Below, in pieces: positions 52,625-62,391 of a stretch of 64,000 bases of DNA. Source of the DNA: Eledone cirrhosa (Eukaryota > Mollusca > Cephalopoda > Octopoda > Eledonidae); contig OZ024743.1 in the NCBI GenBank assembly GCA_964016885.1, forward strand, positions 185,362,962 to 185,426,961, given 5' to 3'. Both the position numbers and the translations under genes were made by a program. The notes under the pieces were generated by a model, which was not told the origin of the DNA, did not search any database, and saw only the letters and a program-made list of their open reading frames with translations. Numbering within the stretch: the first letter of the stretch is position 1; every line of letters starts with the position of its first letter.

Positions 52625-53860
52625 ACAATTAATCTCTCTCCTCACCAAAGCACACTTGTCTCCTAGCTTCCCTCCTGGCTACTTGATAGTCTTCTCTACT
52701 TCCCCCATCCTGCCATACTTTCCAAGCCTGCTTTTTGGCCTTGATTGACTCCTCCACCTTACTGTTCCACCACCACGTTACTCTCCTGCCTATAGGTCTG
52801 CTCCAGCCACAGATTTCATCTGTCGCCTTCAGCAGGTTAATTTTCAGGAATTCCCACTGTTCCTCTATATTGTACAACTCTAATTGCTCTTCCTTACTGT
52901 CAAAAGCATCAAGTAATATGCTTTTAAATTTATTACTGGCTGTGGGGTCCTTTAACTCCCATATTTTTCTCCTGAGGATAGTCCTCCTTTGTTGTTGAGT
53001 ACGTCTTGTCCTGACTATGAGGTCGCTAACTATGAGTTTATGTTGGGATGTGCATTCTTCATGGGGGAGGGATTTAGTGTTTACAACAGACACTCTGTCA
53101 CGTCTTCTGGTAAGGATATAATCTATCTGACTGGTGTGTTCCCCTGATCTGTAGGTGATCAAGTGATTGTCTCGTTTTTTGAAGTTAGTGTTACAGATAG
53201 GTTATTTGCGTCACAGAATTCCAGGATTCTGGAGCCTTCCTCATTTCTAGTACCAAACCCATAGCCTCCATGGATTCCGTCATAGCCGTCACAATGTTGT
53301 CTAACGTGACCATTTAGGTCACCAGCAATAATTATGTAGTCACTGTCGGTTATTTGGGAGGTAGTGAGCATTAATGACTCATAGAATCTGTCTTTTAAAA
53401 TGCCAGGTAGTCCGGATTGGGGTGCGTACGCAGCTATTATTGTCACAGTAGTTCTATTGAGGACAAGTCTTATTTTAATTATTCTGTCGTTCACTCTATT
53501 TATGTCTATTATCTTATCTGCCCATTTTTCTGCTAGTATGATTCCTACTCCACCCACCCCATTGTCATTTCCCACCCAGAAAAGCTTATAGCATCGTTTT
53601 TTACCCACAATGAATCTAGCAGACCCACCCCTCCACCTGGTCTCTTGGATACAGCAAACATCAACCTCCTTACATTCAAGAATTTCTACAACCTCATTAG
53701 AGTGACCTTTTAAGGTGCCTACATTCATGGTACCAACTCTGAAGTTTTGGATTGCGTATAGTGGGTGGGAACGGTGGGGCGCAGGGAGGGGTGAGGGAGA
53801 TGGGGTTATGTTGGCCATCCGCGGCCGAAATAAAGAGGAGGAGTCCTTGCATTCTCGTCT
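52625..53860 (-). pseudogene. RTE-like LINE 5' part: APE endonuclease, one frameshift
   Basis: Minus strand: NFRVGTMNVGTLKGHSNEV begins at about 53746; CCIQETRWRGG holds the catalytic Glu; IIAAYAPQSG; IIIAGDLNGHVRQHCDGYDG holds Asp and Asn; after a frameshift near 53190-53196 the frame resumes LITYRSGEHTSQIDYILTRR and CTSQHKLIVSDL (the final His in SQH). It continues WWWNSKVEESIKAKKQAWKV to about 52.63 kb and stops before the RT. All key endonuclease residues are present; the shift is a single missing base in a short repeat-free stretch. It closely resembles proteins annotated as craniofacial development protein 2-like in invertebrate genomes, which are LINE products. Confidence 0.85.
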
Positions 53861-53879
53861 GGCAGCATGAGGTGAATTT

Positions 53880-53893
53880 ATCTTTATAGGGTG

Positions 53894-53928
<35 letters not shown>

Positions 53929-53965
53929 TTTTGCAAGGGTGTATGTATATATATATATATATATC
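53880..53965. repeat. AT microsatellites bracketing a LINE-LINE junction
   Basis: Two tracts of ATGTATATATATAT, separated by GCTTTTGCAAGGGTG, sit between the 5' part of one LINE copy and the 3' tail of another, both on the minus strand. Confidence 0.75.
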
Positions 53966-55015
53966 ATCAACATCAGCATTTAACGTCCATTTTTCCACAC
54001 TAGCATGAGTTAGATGAGTTGTCCAGATGTGAGCCAAGCCAGAGCAGATGACCATGTCCTGCTCATACTGGACCGATTTGGGGTTGGTTTCTATGGCTGG
54101 ATGCCCTTACTAACACCACCCACATTTACAGTGTGTACTAGGTGCCTTTCATCATGGCACCAAAACAACCACAATTACAGTGAGGACTGGATGCTTTTTG
54201 TCGTGACACCTACATGGCCACTTTATGTGTGGACTGGGTGCTTTTTTCATGACACCTACACGACCACTTTACAGTGTGGACTGGGTGCTTTTTTCATGAC
54301 ACCTACACGACCACTTTACAGTGTGGACTGGGTGCTTTTTTCATGACACCTACACGACCACTTTACAGTGTGGACTGGGTGCTTTTTTCATGACACCTAC
54401 ACGACCACTTTACAGTGTAGACTAGGTGATTTTTGTTGTCACCTACACATTACTTTACAATGTGGAGTGGATGCTTTTTTTCATAACATTTACACAACCA
54501 CTTAACATTATGGACTGGGTGCTTTTTGTCATGACACCTACACAGTCACTTTACAGCGTGAACTAGAGTGGGGGAGGTTCATGAGGATTGGAGAGGTAGA
54601 TCTAGGGTGGGGCACTTATCAGGTGAGAGTTGGATCAAAGGTGGGGTTTTAGGGCGTTGGAGTTGTATGGACAGGGAGGTAAGGGCGATTAGTGCACACT
54701 AGATGTATGCTTCAGCCTGTGCATATGGGAAGGCGGGTCTTCTGTATTGCTACATAAAGCCAGAGATCATGACCCTGTGTCATCAGCTTTGAGAGGTGTA
54801 ATATTGTACAAGGTCTGCTTTTATCTCCTCATCCCAAGTCATCCTGGGTCTTCCTACTCCATAGCTTCCATCAACTTTGAGTGCCCTGCATCTTTTTATA
54901 CAGTTGTCATCTGGCATACGCATCATATGTCCATATCAATGCAATTTCCCCTCCTGCACACTGCATCTGATCCCTTTTATGCTCAGTTTCTCCCTCATAT
55001 ATATGGAAAGAGGGA
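53965..55015 (-). mobile_element. RTE-like LINE 3' end carrying an expanded 47-bp VNTR
   Basis: Read on the minus strand from 55015: C-terminal coding (MLSIKGIRCSVQEGKLH-like, HMMRMPDDNCIKRCRALKVDG, VGRPRMTWDEEIKADLVQY), then the 3' UTR, the VNTR (54115-54580), GGGCATCCAGCCATAG and the tail ATGCTAGTGTGGAAAAATGG...GATGATG at 53.97 kb. Coding parts are in several frames. Confidence 0.85.
54115..54580. repeat. 47-bp VNTR, about nine to ten units
   Basis: ACTGGGTGCTTTTTTCATGA recurs at 54233, 54280, 54327 and 54374 with an exact 47-base period and ACACCTACACGACCACTTTA between. Four central units are nearly identical; flanking units are diverged. The same unit occurs about twice in the LINE 3' UTR at 21.7 kb and at 43.9 kb, so this is an expansion of a native LINE module. 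It has no repeat-spacer structure and is not a CRISPR array. Confidence 0.92.
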
Positions 55016-55084
55016 GAGAGCAAGAAAGAGAAAGAGACATACATATAGATACATATACAAACAAATATATATATATATATAAAT

Positions 55085-55262
55085 ATCATCATCATCACTG
55101 TTTATCCATTTTTCTATGCTAGCATGATTTAGACGAGTTGTTGAATTGTGAGACAAGCCAGATCAGATGACCTATGTCTTACTCATATAGAACTATTTCT
55201 CACTTGATTTCTACAGCTGGCTGCCCTTCCTAATGCTAACCCCATTTACAGCGTGTTCTGGT
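55085..55262 (-). mobile_element. RTE-like LINE 3' tail fragment
   Basis: ATCATCATCATCACTGTTTA, TCTATGCTAGCATGATTTAG and AGCTGGCTGCCCTTCCTAATG match the inverse tail. An AT microsatellite precedes it. Confidence 0.8.
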
Positions 55263-55319
55263 CTGAACAGTAGTGGTTATTTTAGCAGTAGTGGTTATTC
55301 AAGGATTTATATAATGGTT

Positions 55320-56250
55320 CAAAATACTGTGTAAGAATTTAGGATGGCTATAGTTAATGATTTGGAGTTATCACATGAGGCTACCAAGGATGCTTACTGT
55401 CTCTGATACTCTTTGCTTTGGCCATCAACTGGATTCTCAGAAGGGCAACAGAAGCTCTCAGACCTTGACTTTGCAGATGATATTACAGCCATGGCCAAAA
55501 ATACATTTGACTTGCAGTATCTGATAGATGAGATAGGGTCATCAGCTGGCAGCATTGGTCTCCACATCAATGGCATACAGACCAAGAACATGCTAATTAA
55601 TATTGATCATTGCCAACATACATCTGCATCAATCATGGGGAGGTGGAGGTCATGGATGGCTTTACCTACCTCGGAAGCCCTATCAACAGAAGTGGGGACA
55701 TGATGTAAAAAATTTAATTGCAGAATAAGCCAAGCTCTGGCTGCCTTTAAACAACTCAACAAGATCTGGAGAAGCAAAAAACTTTTGCTTAGTACCAAGA
55801 TGAGGTTCTACAACAGCAATGTGCTCTCAATGTTCTTGTGCTGGTGCGAAACGTGGAGTGTGAAGACCTGCCAAGAGAACCAATTAGATGCTTTTGACAC
55901 CGAATGTCTACACAGAATCCTTGGCATCAGGTGGGATGACTTCATCACCAACAAAGATATCTGTCAACGAATCCACCAACAACGTATGTCTAACATCATG
56001 TGCAAGCATTGACTTAGCTGGTTGGGACATGTCACATGCCTCCCAAATGAGAGACATTCTAATCAAGTCCTGTATTGGTATCCCCACAGAAAAAGGCGAA
56101 GAGGATGTACAAAGATGAACTAATGGCAGACACTCAAAAGAGGCCTGAAAGTTCGTCAACAAAAGTTGGAACAATGTATTGATTAGATACAACTGACTGT
56201 AATCATTGAAGCACTTTGGCTGCCTCATGCATTTCAATATGTGGGAGCTT
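55320..56250 (+). pseudogene. LINE RT and C-terminal relic (third type)
   Basis: Plus strand: LSDLDFADDITAMAKNTFDL holds the FADD box; IGSSAGSIGLHINGIQTKNM; GFTYLGSPINRSGDM; MRFYNSNVLSMFLCWCETWS; DAFDTECLHRILGIRW followed by DDFITNKDICQRI; then the C-terminal part (LSWLGHVTCLPNE). This is the usual order thumb - YLGS - YxxxVLS.LLYG.ETW - LDAFxxxCLRRIL. Frames change several times. The elements at 10.9 kb and here share the ETW..LEAF/LDAF block but differ in detail. Confidence 0.8.
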
Positions 56251-56339
56251 CTAAGCTAAACTAAGCTTCCTCTTTCACAATGAGTAAGAGGAAGGTGTCA
56301 TTATGTACTTAATATCTATTGTGTTGTGGGCGTACTTGT

Positions 56340-56480
56340 GTTTGGGGTTAATATAAATACAATTACTTCACCACCATTGCCATTACTGTCACTGCTAAAA
56401 CAACTGCTGCTGCCTCTGCTGCCGCCACTTCTGCCACCACTTCTGCTGCTACTACTACTACTACCACCACCACCATATCA
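56340..56480. repeat. CTG/ACC-rich low-complexity tract
   Basis: Runs of CTGCTGCTGCC, GCCACTTCTGCC and TACTACTACTACCACCACCACC (56400-56475). Simple-sequence DNA with no frame of interest. Confidence 0.7.
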
Positions 56481-56509
56481 AAGATTCAGTGTGATACAGT
56501 GACTAGCAA

Positions 56510-56690
56510 GGCTAATTCTTTGAATTACAGCTACAACTCATTTTTGCCAGCTGAGTAGATTGGAGTAACATGAAATAAAGTAACATGCTCAAGGACACAA
56601 CGCGATGTTGGTAATCAAGCTCTCGACCTTAAAGTTATGAGCCAAACACACTAATCACTAAACCACACACCTTCACATCTACACTTAGTA
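56510..56690 (-). mobile_element. Family B SINE
   Basis: Inverse order: TTTTTGCCAGCTGAGTAGATTG, GAGTAACATGAAATAAAG, CTCAAGGACACAACGCGATG and the head GAGCCAAACACACTAATCAC. Matches the copies at 4155 and 22606. Confidence 0.8.
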
Positions 56691-56804
56691 AACATCATCC
56701 ATTTATGTTATACTACCTCAGTCAGTATAATTGTTTCTATTTCACATATTGGTCATTAACAATAGATTCCTAATTGCTTTCTCAATTCAATTACATTGTG
56801 ATAT

Positions 56805-56990
56805 ATTGATTTCTAATTTAGGCGCAATGCCAGCAAATTTGCAGGAAGGGAAAAAATTGATTAAATGAACCTCAGTATTTGACTGGTACTTTATTTTATC
56901 GACCCTGAAAAGATGAAAGGCAAAGTTGACCTCAGTCTGATTAGAACTCAGAATGTACCACAATGGCATTTTATTCCGTTCTGTCAATCT
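56805..56990 (-). mobile_element. Family A SINE
   Basis: Minus strand: head around GATTGACAGAACGGAATAAAATG, GAGTTCTAATCAGACTGAGG (box B region, mutated), TCAACTTTGCCTTTCATC, TCGATAAAATAAAGTACCAG and tail GCCTAAATTAGAAATCAATA. The extra AAAAAATTGATTAAATGAACC segment after TTTGCAGGAAGGG is also seen at 13650, marking a subfamily with an insertion. Confidence 0.85.
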
Positions 56991-57219
56991 ATATTAAGAT
57001 ATCTTGTGCTACACCTTAAACATTGTGAACATAACACAATATTATTTCTTGTACTCCTTATAAGTATAATAAGAAGTAGTATCTGAAAGAAACCATTTAA
57101 TATGTATAGGGTACAGAGCAAGAGAAACACTTAAGTATTCTTTAAATATGCATGTTTGTATGGATCCATAAATCTTGATGGAGTTGTGGAGGCTCCATAG
57201 TGACATATGGCACGTCTAT

Positions 57220-57435
57220 GGCTTTTTAAACCTGGCGGAGCCCATCTCCACTCCAGGTTTGAACACAGCCAATTTCTTTCAGAAAAAGAAAAAAGTGAAT
57301 GGAAGACAGGTAGTGAGAAAGAAATATAAAGGATGAATTTACCCCACTGCTGGTCTGGTACTTTCTTTTATCTCCCTTGAAAGGATGAAAGGTAAAGTTG
57401 ACCTTGGCTGGACTTGGGCAAAACAATTGACTTAA
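57220..57435 (-). mobile_element. Family A SINE, diverged
   Basis: GGACTTGGGCAAAACAATTG, ACCTTTCATCCTTTCAAGGG and AAAGAAAGTACCAGACCAGC on the minus strand recall the family A body; the remainder to 57220 is decayed. Confidence 0.6.
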
Positions 57436-57884
57436 AGTCTTGAAGTATTTAGGTACAGTTCTTTACACATATATTAGAATATCTATGTCTATATTATTCA
57501 ATGTATGTTTCTTTTTACAATACAGCAGTGGATGAGATGAAGGGAATTTAGCTGCCATTTCTATCAGAATATCTTTTGTCTTAATTCAACCACAAGTCTG
57601 TTGTCTATTTATTTCTATTCAAATATTTTTATGTATTCATCCCGGTTTTTCTTGAAAGACACCCATACATTTTCCTGTCCATTCTTTGTTGATATGTATA
57701 AACTTCCTTGTTGGCTTACTACTCTTGTTGTTTGTGAAGTTAATAACTGACATATAGTAGAGTTAGATTGATTGACTACAATCATTTATTATAAATTTGT
57801 GGCTGCCATGTGTCAGTGTTTGAAAGAAATATTTTAAATCTATAATAGAATGCAGTAATTTTTTTTTTTAATGGTACATCACCA

Positions 57885-58060
57885 TTTGATCCTTCTTTCT
57901 TTTTCTCTTTTTTATCTTCTTTTTTCTTCTTTTTTTCTGTTCCTTTTTGTAGTGTGTTTTATTTTTATGAAATACTGCTCAATTATTTTTATATAATGTC
58001 AATGACCGTTCATGACATTGTCAGATTTTGTATATTGAATAAATTGTTTTGACTGTCAAG
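57885..58060 (+). repeat. Copy of the dispersed repeat at 2765-2955
   Basis: Shares TTTGATCCTTCTTTCTTTTTC, GTTCCTTTTTGTAGTGTGTT, TACTGCTCAATTATTTTTAT and TATTGAATAAATTG with the left copy. Both end at AATAAATTG, suggesting a common 3' end of a retroelement. Confidence 0.6.
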
Positions 58061-58069
58061 TTGTTTGTG

Positions 58070-58715
58070 CAGTGTACATCAGTTGAATTGTAATTGAAGA
58101 GAAACCAATTAGGAGATGCTTGACGATACAGAAGTAAATGCAAATCTATTTTATATATTTTGAAATGACCGATTAAAAATTTTTGGCAACAAAATACTGC
58201 CTTAAATTAATGTAATGTTATCCTAAATAAAACATTCTTAACAAATATTCTTAATTATTAAACAACTAGAATTTCCTCTTTTCTGTTAGATACCCACGTC
58301 CTTTATTATCTTTTTTTTACACTACATAAGGTTTTTTTAATATCACATTGTCAATACAAAGTATATAATGAATGAGACTATGTAGTTAGATACATGACTG
58401 TAGCTTTGAATTAAGATGAAACAGATCAGTTTCATCTTTCATTAGATATTCATCAAAGATTACTTGTCTAAAGATTGTAGTGTAGAACCACTTATAGAAA
58501 TGCAAAACACGAGGATAATGATTATGACCATTATTCTAGAATATAAATGATGAGACAGGGACATTTTATGAATACTAAGAAGTGAACTAAGACAGATGAG
58601 CATTAGAGTAATGCCCAGTGGACTGCTGGGCTCACTAAAAAAATTTTGAAAAAATTTCACAAAAAACTGAAATCATAAATACTGCCTAAAGATTGAAACA
58701 GAAATGGAACATATC
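58070..58715. other. No identifiable gene
   Basis: AT-rich intergenic sequence downstream of GMEB. A short hairpin (GATGAAACAGATCAGTTTCATC) is at about 58415-58437. Confidence 0.6.
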
Positions 58716-59482
58716 TTAGCTAAGTAGTGAAAACACATCTCTGGTCCTCAGCAGTCTGATATTCAGTGTCAACTTAGCTGAGCAGTGAAAACACACCTCC
58801 AGCTCTCTGAAGTCTGTTAATCAATGTCACCTTAGCTAAATAATGAAAATATACACCTCTGGTACTTTGCAGTTTGTTAGTCAGTATCACCATAGCTGAG
58901 TAGCGAAAATACACCTCTGGTCCTCAACAGTTAGTTAGTCGGAGTCACCTTAGCTGAGCATTGAAAACACACCTCTGGCCCTCACGTAGACTGTTAGTCA
59001 ATGTCACCTTAGCTAAGCAGTGAAAATATGCATCTCTGGTACTCTACAGTTTGTTAGTTAATGTCACCTTAGCTGAACAGTGAAAATATACATCTTTATC
59101 CCTCAACAGTTTATTAGTCAGTGTCACCTTAGCTGAGCAGTGAAAATGTACCTCTGGCTCTCAGCAGTCAGCAGTCTGTTAGTGTCACCTTAGCTGAACA
59201 GTGAAATCATACCTCTGGCCCTCTGCAATCAGTAGTTTGTGAGCAATGAAAACAAACATCTTATCCTCATCAGTTTGTTAGTTAGAATCACTCTAGCTGA
59301 GCAGTGAAACCAAACATCTGGCTTTCAGGGGTCAGCAGTCTGTTAATGTCATCTTAGCTGAGTGTTGAAAACATACCTCTGGCTGTCAGGAGTTTGTTAG
59401 TCAGTGCAACTTTAACTGAGCAGTGAAAACATATCTCTGGCTCTCAATAGTCAGCAGTCTGTTTGTCAGTGTCTCCCTGTTC
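58715..59482. repeat. Degenerate tandem array, ~58-bp units, about thirteen copies
   Basis: Units carry TTAGCTGAGCAGTGAAAAC, ACACCTCTGGYCCTC and AGCAGTCTGTTAGTCAGTGT, for example starting near 58716, 58774, 58832, 58891 and onward. Units differ by many substitutions and small indels, some extended by an extra CAGTCAGCAGTC. No conserved reading frame. Diverged enough to be old. Confidence 0.85.
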
Positions 59483-59554
59483 CCTAGGCTAGTTTAAGAC
59501 CAAACCCTGCTTCTGTTAATACCTTTTTCTCTTGCCCATATTCCATTAATATTT

Positions 59555-59700
59555 TGAAGGTGAGATGGTAGAGCACCTGACAAACTGCCAGGTGTTATTT
59601 AGTTTCGTCCTTTAGATTTTGAATTAAAATCTTGTTGGTGTCAACTTTGTGGTGTACTACTCCAAGGGTTAATAACATATGAGCCAGATAAGTACTGGAA
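59555..59700 (+). mobile_element. tRNA-derived SINE, heavily decayed
   Basis: GGTGAGATGGTAGAGCACCTG (box A-like), TTTTGAATTAAAATCTTG (box B region), GTCAACTTTGTGGTGTAC and AGATAAGTACTGGAATC keep the family A order but with many substitutions. Confidence 0.5.
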
Positions 59701-60620
59701 TCAATATAATTACACACACAATTTAGTATCTTTTGTGACATTTAGCTCTGATTACTATCCATTAAAACTGTAATGTGACTAATCCTAAACACTATAATGT
59801 TATTAAGGGCGAAACAATATAAATCTTTGTTTCTTTAAGGTAAAGAGGAAAGGTAACATCTAAGGCCATAATTCTTTTCAAGGATCTCCACGACAGGTAT
59901 GAGGAAGTTATCCTAAGTCAGGGAGCTTCTTGGTTGGTATGAAGTTATCTTATGTCAGAAATCACTTTGGTTGGTTTGAGGAAGTTATCCTAAGCCCTGA
60001 AACCTGATCTGAATGCTTACAATGGAGTGGACAACACTACAGGCAGCCAAGAGTCAGATGGTATTGTTATACTGGGCAATACCTGCAATTGTATGAAACT
60101 ATAGAATAATATCTTACCAAGATCACCTTTATGTATAAATTATGAAATAGCTTCAGCCAGAAATCTGATTGGAATTCTGAGTTAGCAATTAAATAATGAA
60201 ATTAAGGGGAATGGCTGACAGAGTGGCATATTTTATACACCTTGTAAGGCAGTATATCTCACCTGCACCCCATGGACAAAATAGCAAAGGCTTTGCCACA
60301 GAGAATAGCCAGCATTACCATTGCATCAGCCACTCTACCTCACGGAGCTTCTCCCTCAGGTGAGATGCACTCCTTTGAATTTTGCAGAGGAGTGAGGATG
60401 CCAGAAGTCTCAATGGCAATGGGCATTTGTATATGTTTCTCCCCTATGCATTACAGACAGCAATACCTCAGATTTGTGACTGACAATTTACCTCACCAAG
60501 TACAAATATTAAAATTGCCCATTCCTCTTCCTCCTCCATCTGTGATGCATGCACATTGTGTTTGGCATGATTACTTTTACAGTCAACAACAACAACAACA
60601 ACAACAAATACTTAAAAACA
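59700..60620. other. No identifiable gene; short tandem units
   Basis: 59890-60000 holds three imperfect units of about 48 bases (GGTATGAGGAAGTTATCCTAA, CTTGGTTGGTATGAAGTTATC). The frame 60272-60718 (148 codons) ends in a CAA microsatellite and a Helitron start and shows no domain. Confidence 0.55.
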
Positions 60621-60626
60621 GATATA

Positions 60627-61830
60627 TCTATATATCTAAAACAGAGAATGTCTGTCTGTCTGTCTCCCTAAAACTCGAGAACCACCCAACCTATTTTTTT
60701 CAAACTCTACACATGTAATACTTATGGTCCTGTGAGTGTTTTGAGCAAAAAATATTTCAAATTTTCAATGCCCTAGGGACCGCATTAGGCGCCGGTTAGC
60801 TATCCCTCTGTCTTTCTTAGTCTGTCCTTTTAGATAGATACGTAGATATAACGTCGCGCCCTTATAATATCTGTCTGCATGTCTGGCTGTCGGCATTACG
60901 ACATTATGACAAATATTGTTCTCATTGCTGACATATTATCTTCGCTATTTTCCGTTCATTGCCAGGGAACGTCTTTACAAACCAAAGTATCATCTTCCTG
61001 TTTTCTTTCGGTTGCAACGTTTTTCGAAATATTTACTTCTGCATTTCAGAAGATCCCATTAAGGGTGAAAGCAGCGATTCTTTGCTTAAACTGTTATTAA
61101 TCTGTTATTAATCTGTTATTTTAATATATATTTTAGAAGAGTCATATTTTTCACACGGGCAACTATATGTTGGCTACTCAAGAATGGGAAGCAAGACAAA
61201 TCTCTTTGCATATGCCTGGCACGGAAGAACAAGGAACATTGTGTACAAGGAGGTGTTTTAGGTAAACGAGGCAGAAGGGGATATACACGATTGGCTGAAG
61301 AAGGACGAGACTGTGTTAGTAGTACGACCAATGGCTGCTATCACACCAACAGCAGCAAAAACAACAACAAAAAAGAGAGGGAATGCAATTACATGCTTTT
61401 GAAAAATCGTAATGGAAAATTATTTGCCTATTCACCCAAGGCGACTTCACTTTTTATTAGGGCTTTTGCATCAATTGGTGAACATACGACGAAACATTGA
61501 AAGGAGTAAGACAACGCCACTCTCCACCACTGCAATCCCACATGCTGTAACTATTGCTTTCATTGTACCATAGCACAACAAATACATGTTCAGTTTGTTG
61601 AATGCCTTTTTACTTAACCCTATCGTCTTGGCTTTCGTAGGTTGAACATTTTACTCTCAGGCACCCAATTAAGTTAAACCCATGGTAATCTAATTTGTTT
61701 TATAAACACAAAACGTCGACACCATCCCGAGGTCGAGGTATTCCGTACTTCTCTGTACTGTTTCAGAAAGGAGGGATAAACATGCCAATTTATGTTTAGA
61801 ATCCCAAGCAACACTGGGCCATTCTGCTAG
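60627..61830 (+). mobile_element. Helitron with helicase C-terminus, about 1.2 kb, with nested insertion
   Basis: The 5' end is TCTATATATCTAAAACAG, continuing into CCTAAAACTCGAGAACCACC, as in the Helitron at 48657. The 3' end is the stem-loop CCCAAGCAACACTGGG, then CCATTCTG and CTAG (61827-61830) before T. Between, 60890-61130 is a foreign element end (the family of 34017-34326), and 61136-61261 codes the last residues of a Pif1-type helicase. So this is a decayed, internally deleted autonomous Helitron. Confidence 0.8.
61136..61261 (+). pseudogene. Helitron helicase C-terminal remnant
   Basis: Reads SYFSHGQLYVGYSRMGSKTN then LFAYAWHGRTRNIVYKEVF and TAG. FSHGQLYVAxSRVG...L.V.A..G.TKNIVYKEVL is the terminal motif of the Pif1-family helicase domain of Helitron RepHel proteins (helicase motif VI with the arginine of SR). 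Only 41 codons survive, starting directly after the nested element. Here the usual A/C before SR is Gly-Tyr. Confidence 0.85.
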
Positions 61831-61839
61831 TTAAAACAA

Positions 61840-62335
61840 AAGTGGAAGGTAGAGAAGAAAATAGAGTGATAAGGGGTTTATTATTGTCAAGTTACACACC
61901 AAATAGGTCTGCCATGTTTCCTTTGTTTAAAGTGACCAACATTAATATCCGTTGTAATATTTACAGATAACTTCTGACCTTGCATGTCTCCCACACAGTG
62001 ACGTCAAAAACAATCACTAGATTTTTTGATTTTCACCTGCCAACTTTGTTTATTTTTATCTTTCCTTTTGTCTATTTCTAATTTTCTTGCTTTATTTGTT
62101 AATTCTTTCTTCCAATTCTGAAGACGTGATTCTTTTGCTTTCCTGCCTTCTTTATTAACACAACCTCTTCAATAAATAAACAAATAAGATAATAAATACA
62201 CAAAACAAATACAGAAGTCGTGCAGGATCGATTAAATAAATAAAATAACAATAATTACTGTTGTTTTTTTTAAATTAGTCATTGATTTTTAGAAAACATA
62301 TTGTGACATTTAGGACTTTCCGAAGAGTAGTAATG
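61840..62335. other. No identifiable gene
   Basis: AT-rich intergenic sequence between the Helitron and the microsatellite. No domain in any frame. Confidence 0.6.
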
Positions 62336-62337
62336 AA

Positions 62338-62389
62338 ATGTATGTATGTATGTATGTATGTATGTATGTATGTATGTATGTATGTATGT
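62338..62389. repeat. TATG microsatellite at the 3' junction of the R2/R4-type element
   Basis: Thirteen perfect TATG units. On the minus strand, the direction of the element, the 3' UTR runs straight into CATACATACATA. It could be the insertion target or a tail made during reverse transcription. Confidence 0.9.
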
Positions 62390-62391
62390 TT

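Noticed and set aside
53747..54055. N-terminal extension of the 298-codon minus-strand frame, rich in Ile-Tyr
   Set aside because: It translates AT microsatellites and the inverse tail of a neighbouring LINE copy. The endonuclease homology starts only at about 53746.
54115..54580. Regular 47-bp repeats, CRISPR-like at first sight
   Set aside because: The units are contiguous with no unique spacers, are part of a LINE 3' UTR and lie in animal DNA.
60272..60718. 148-codon plus-strand frame
   Set aside because: No domain; its end consists of a CAA microsatellite and the 5' end of a Helitron, so the frame runs across unrelated sequence.
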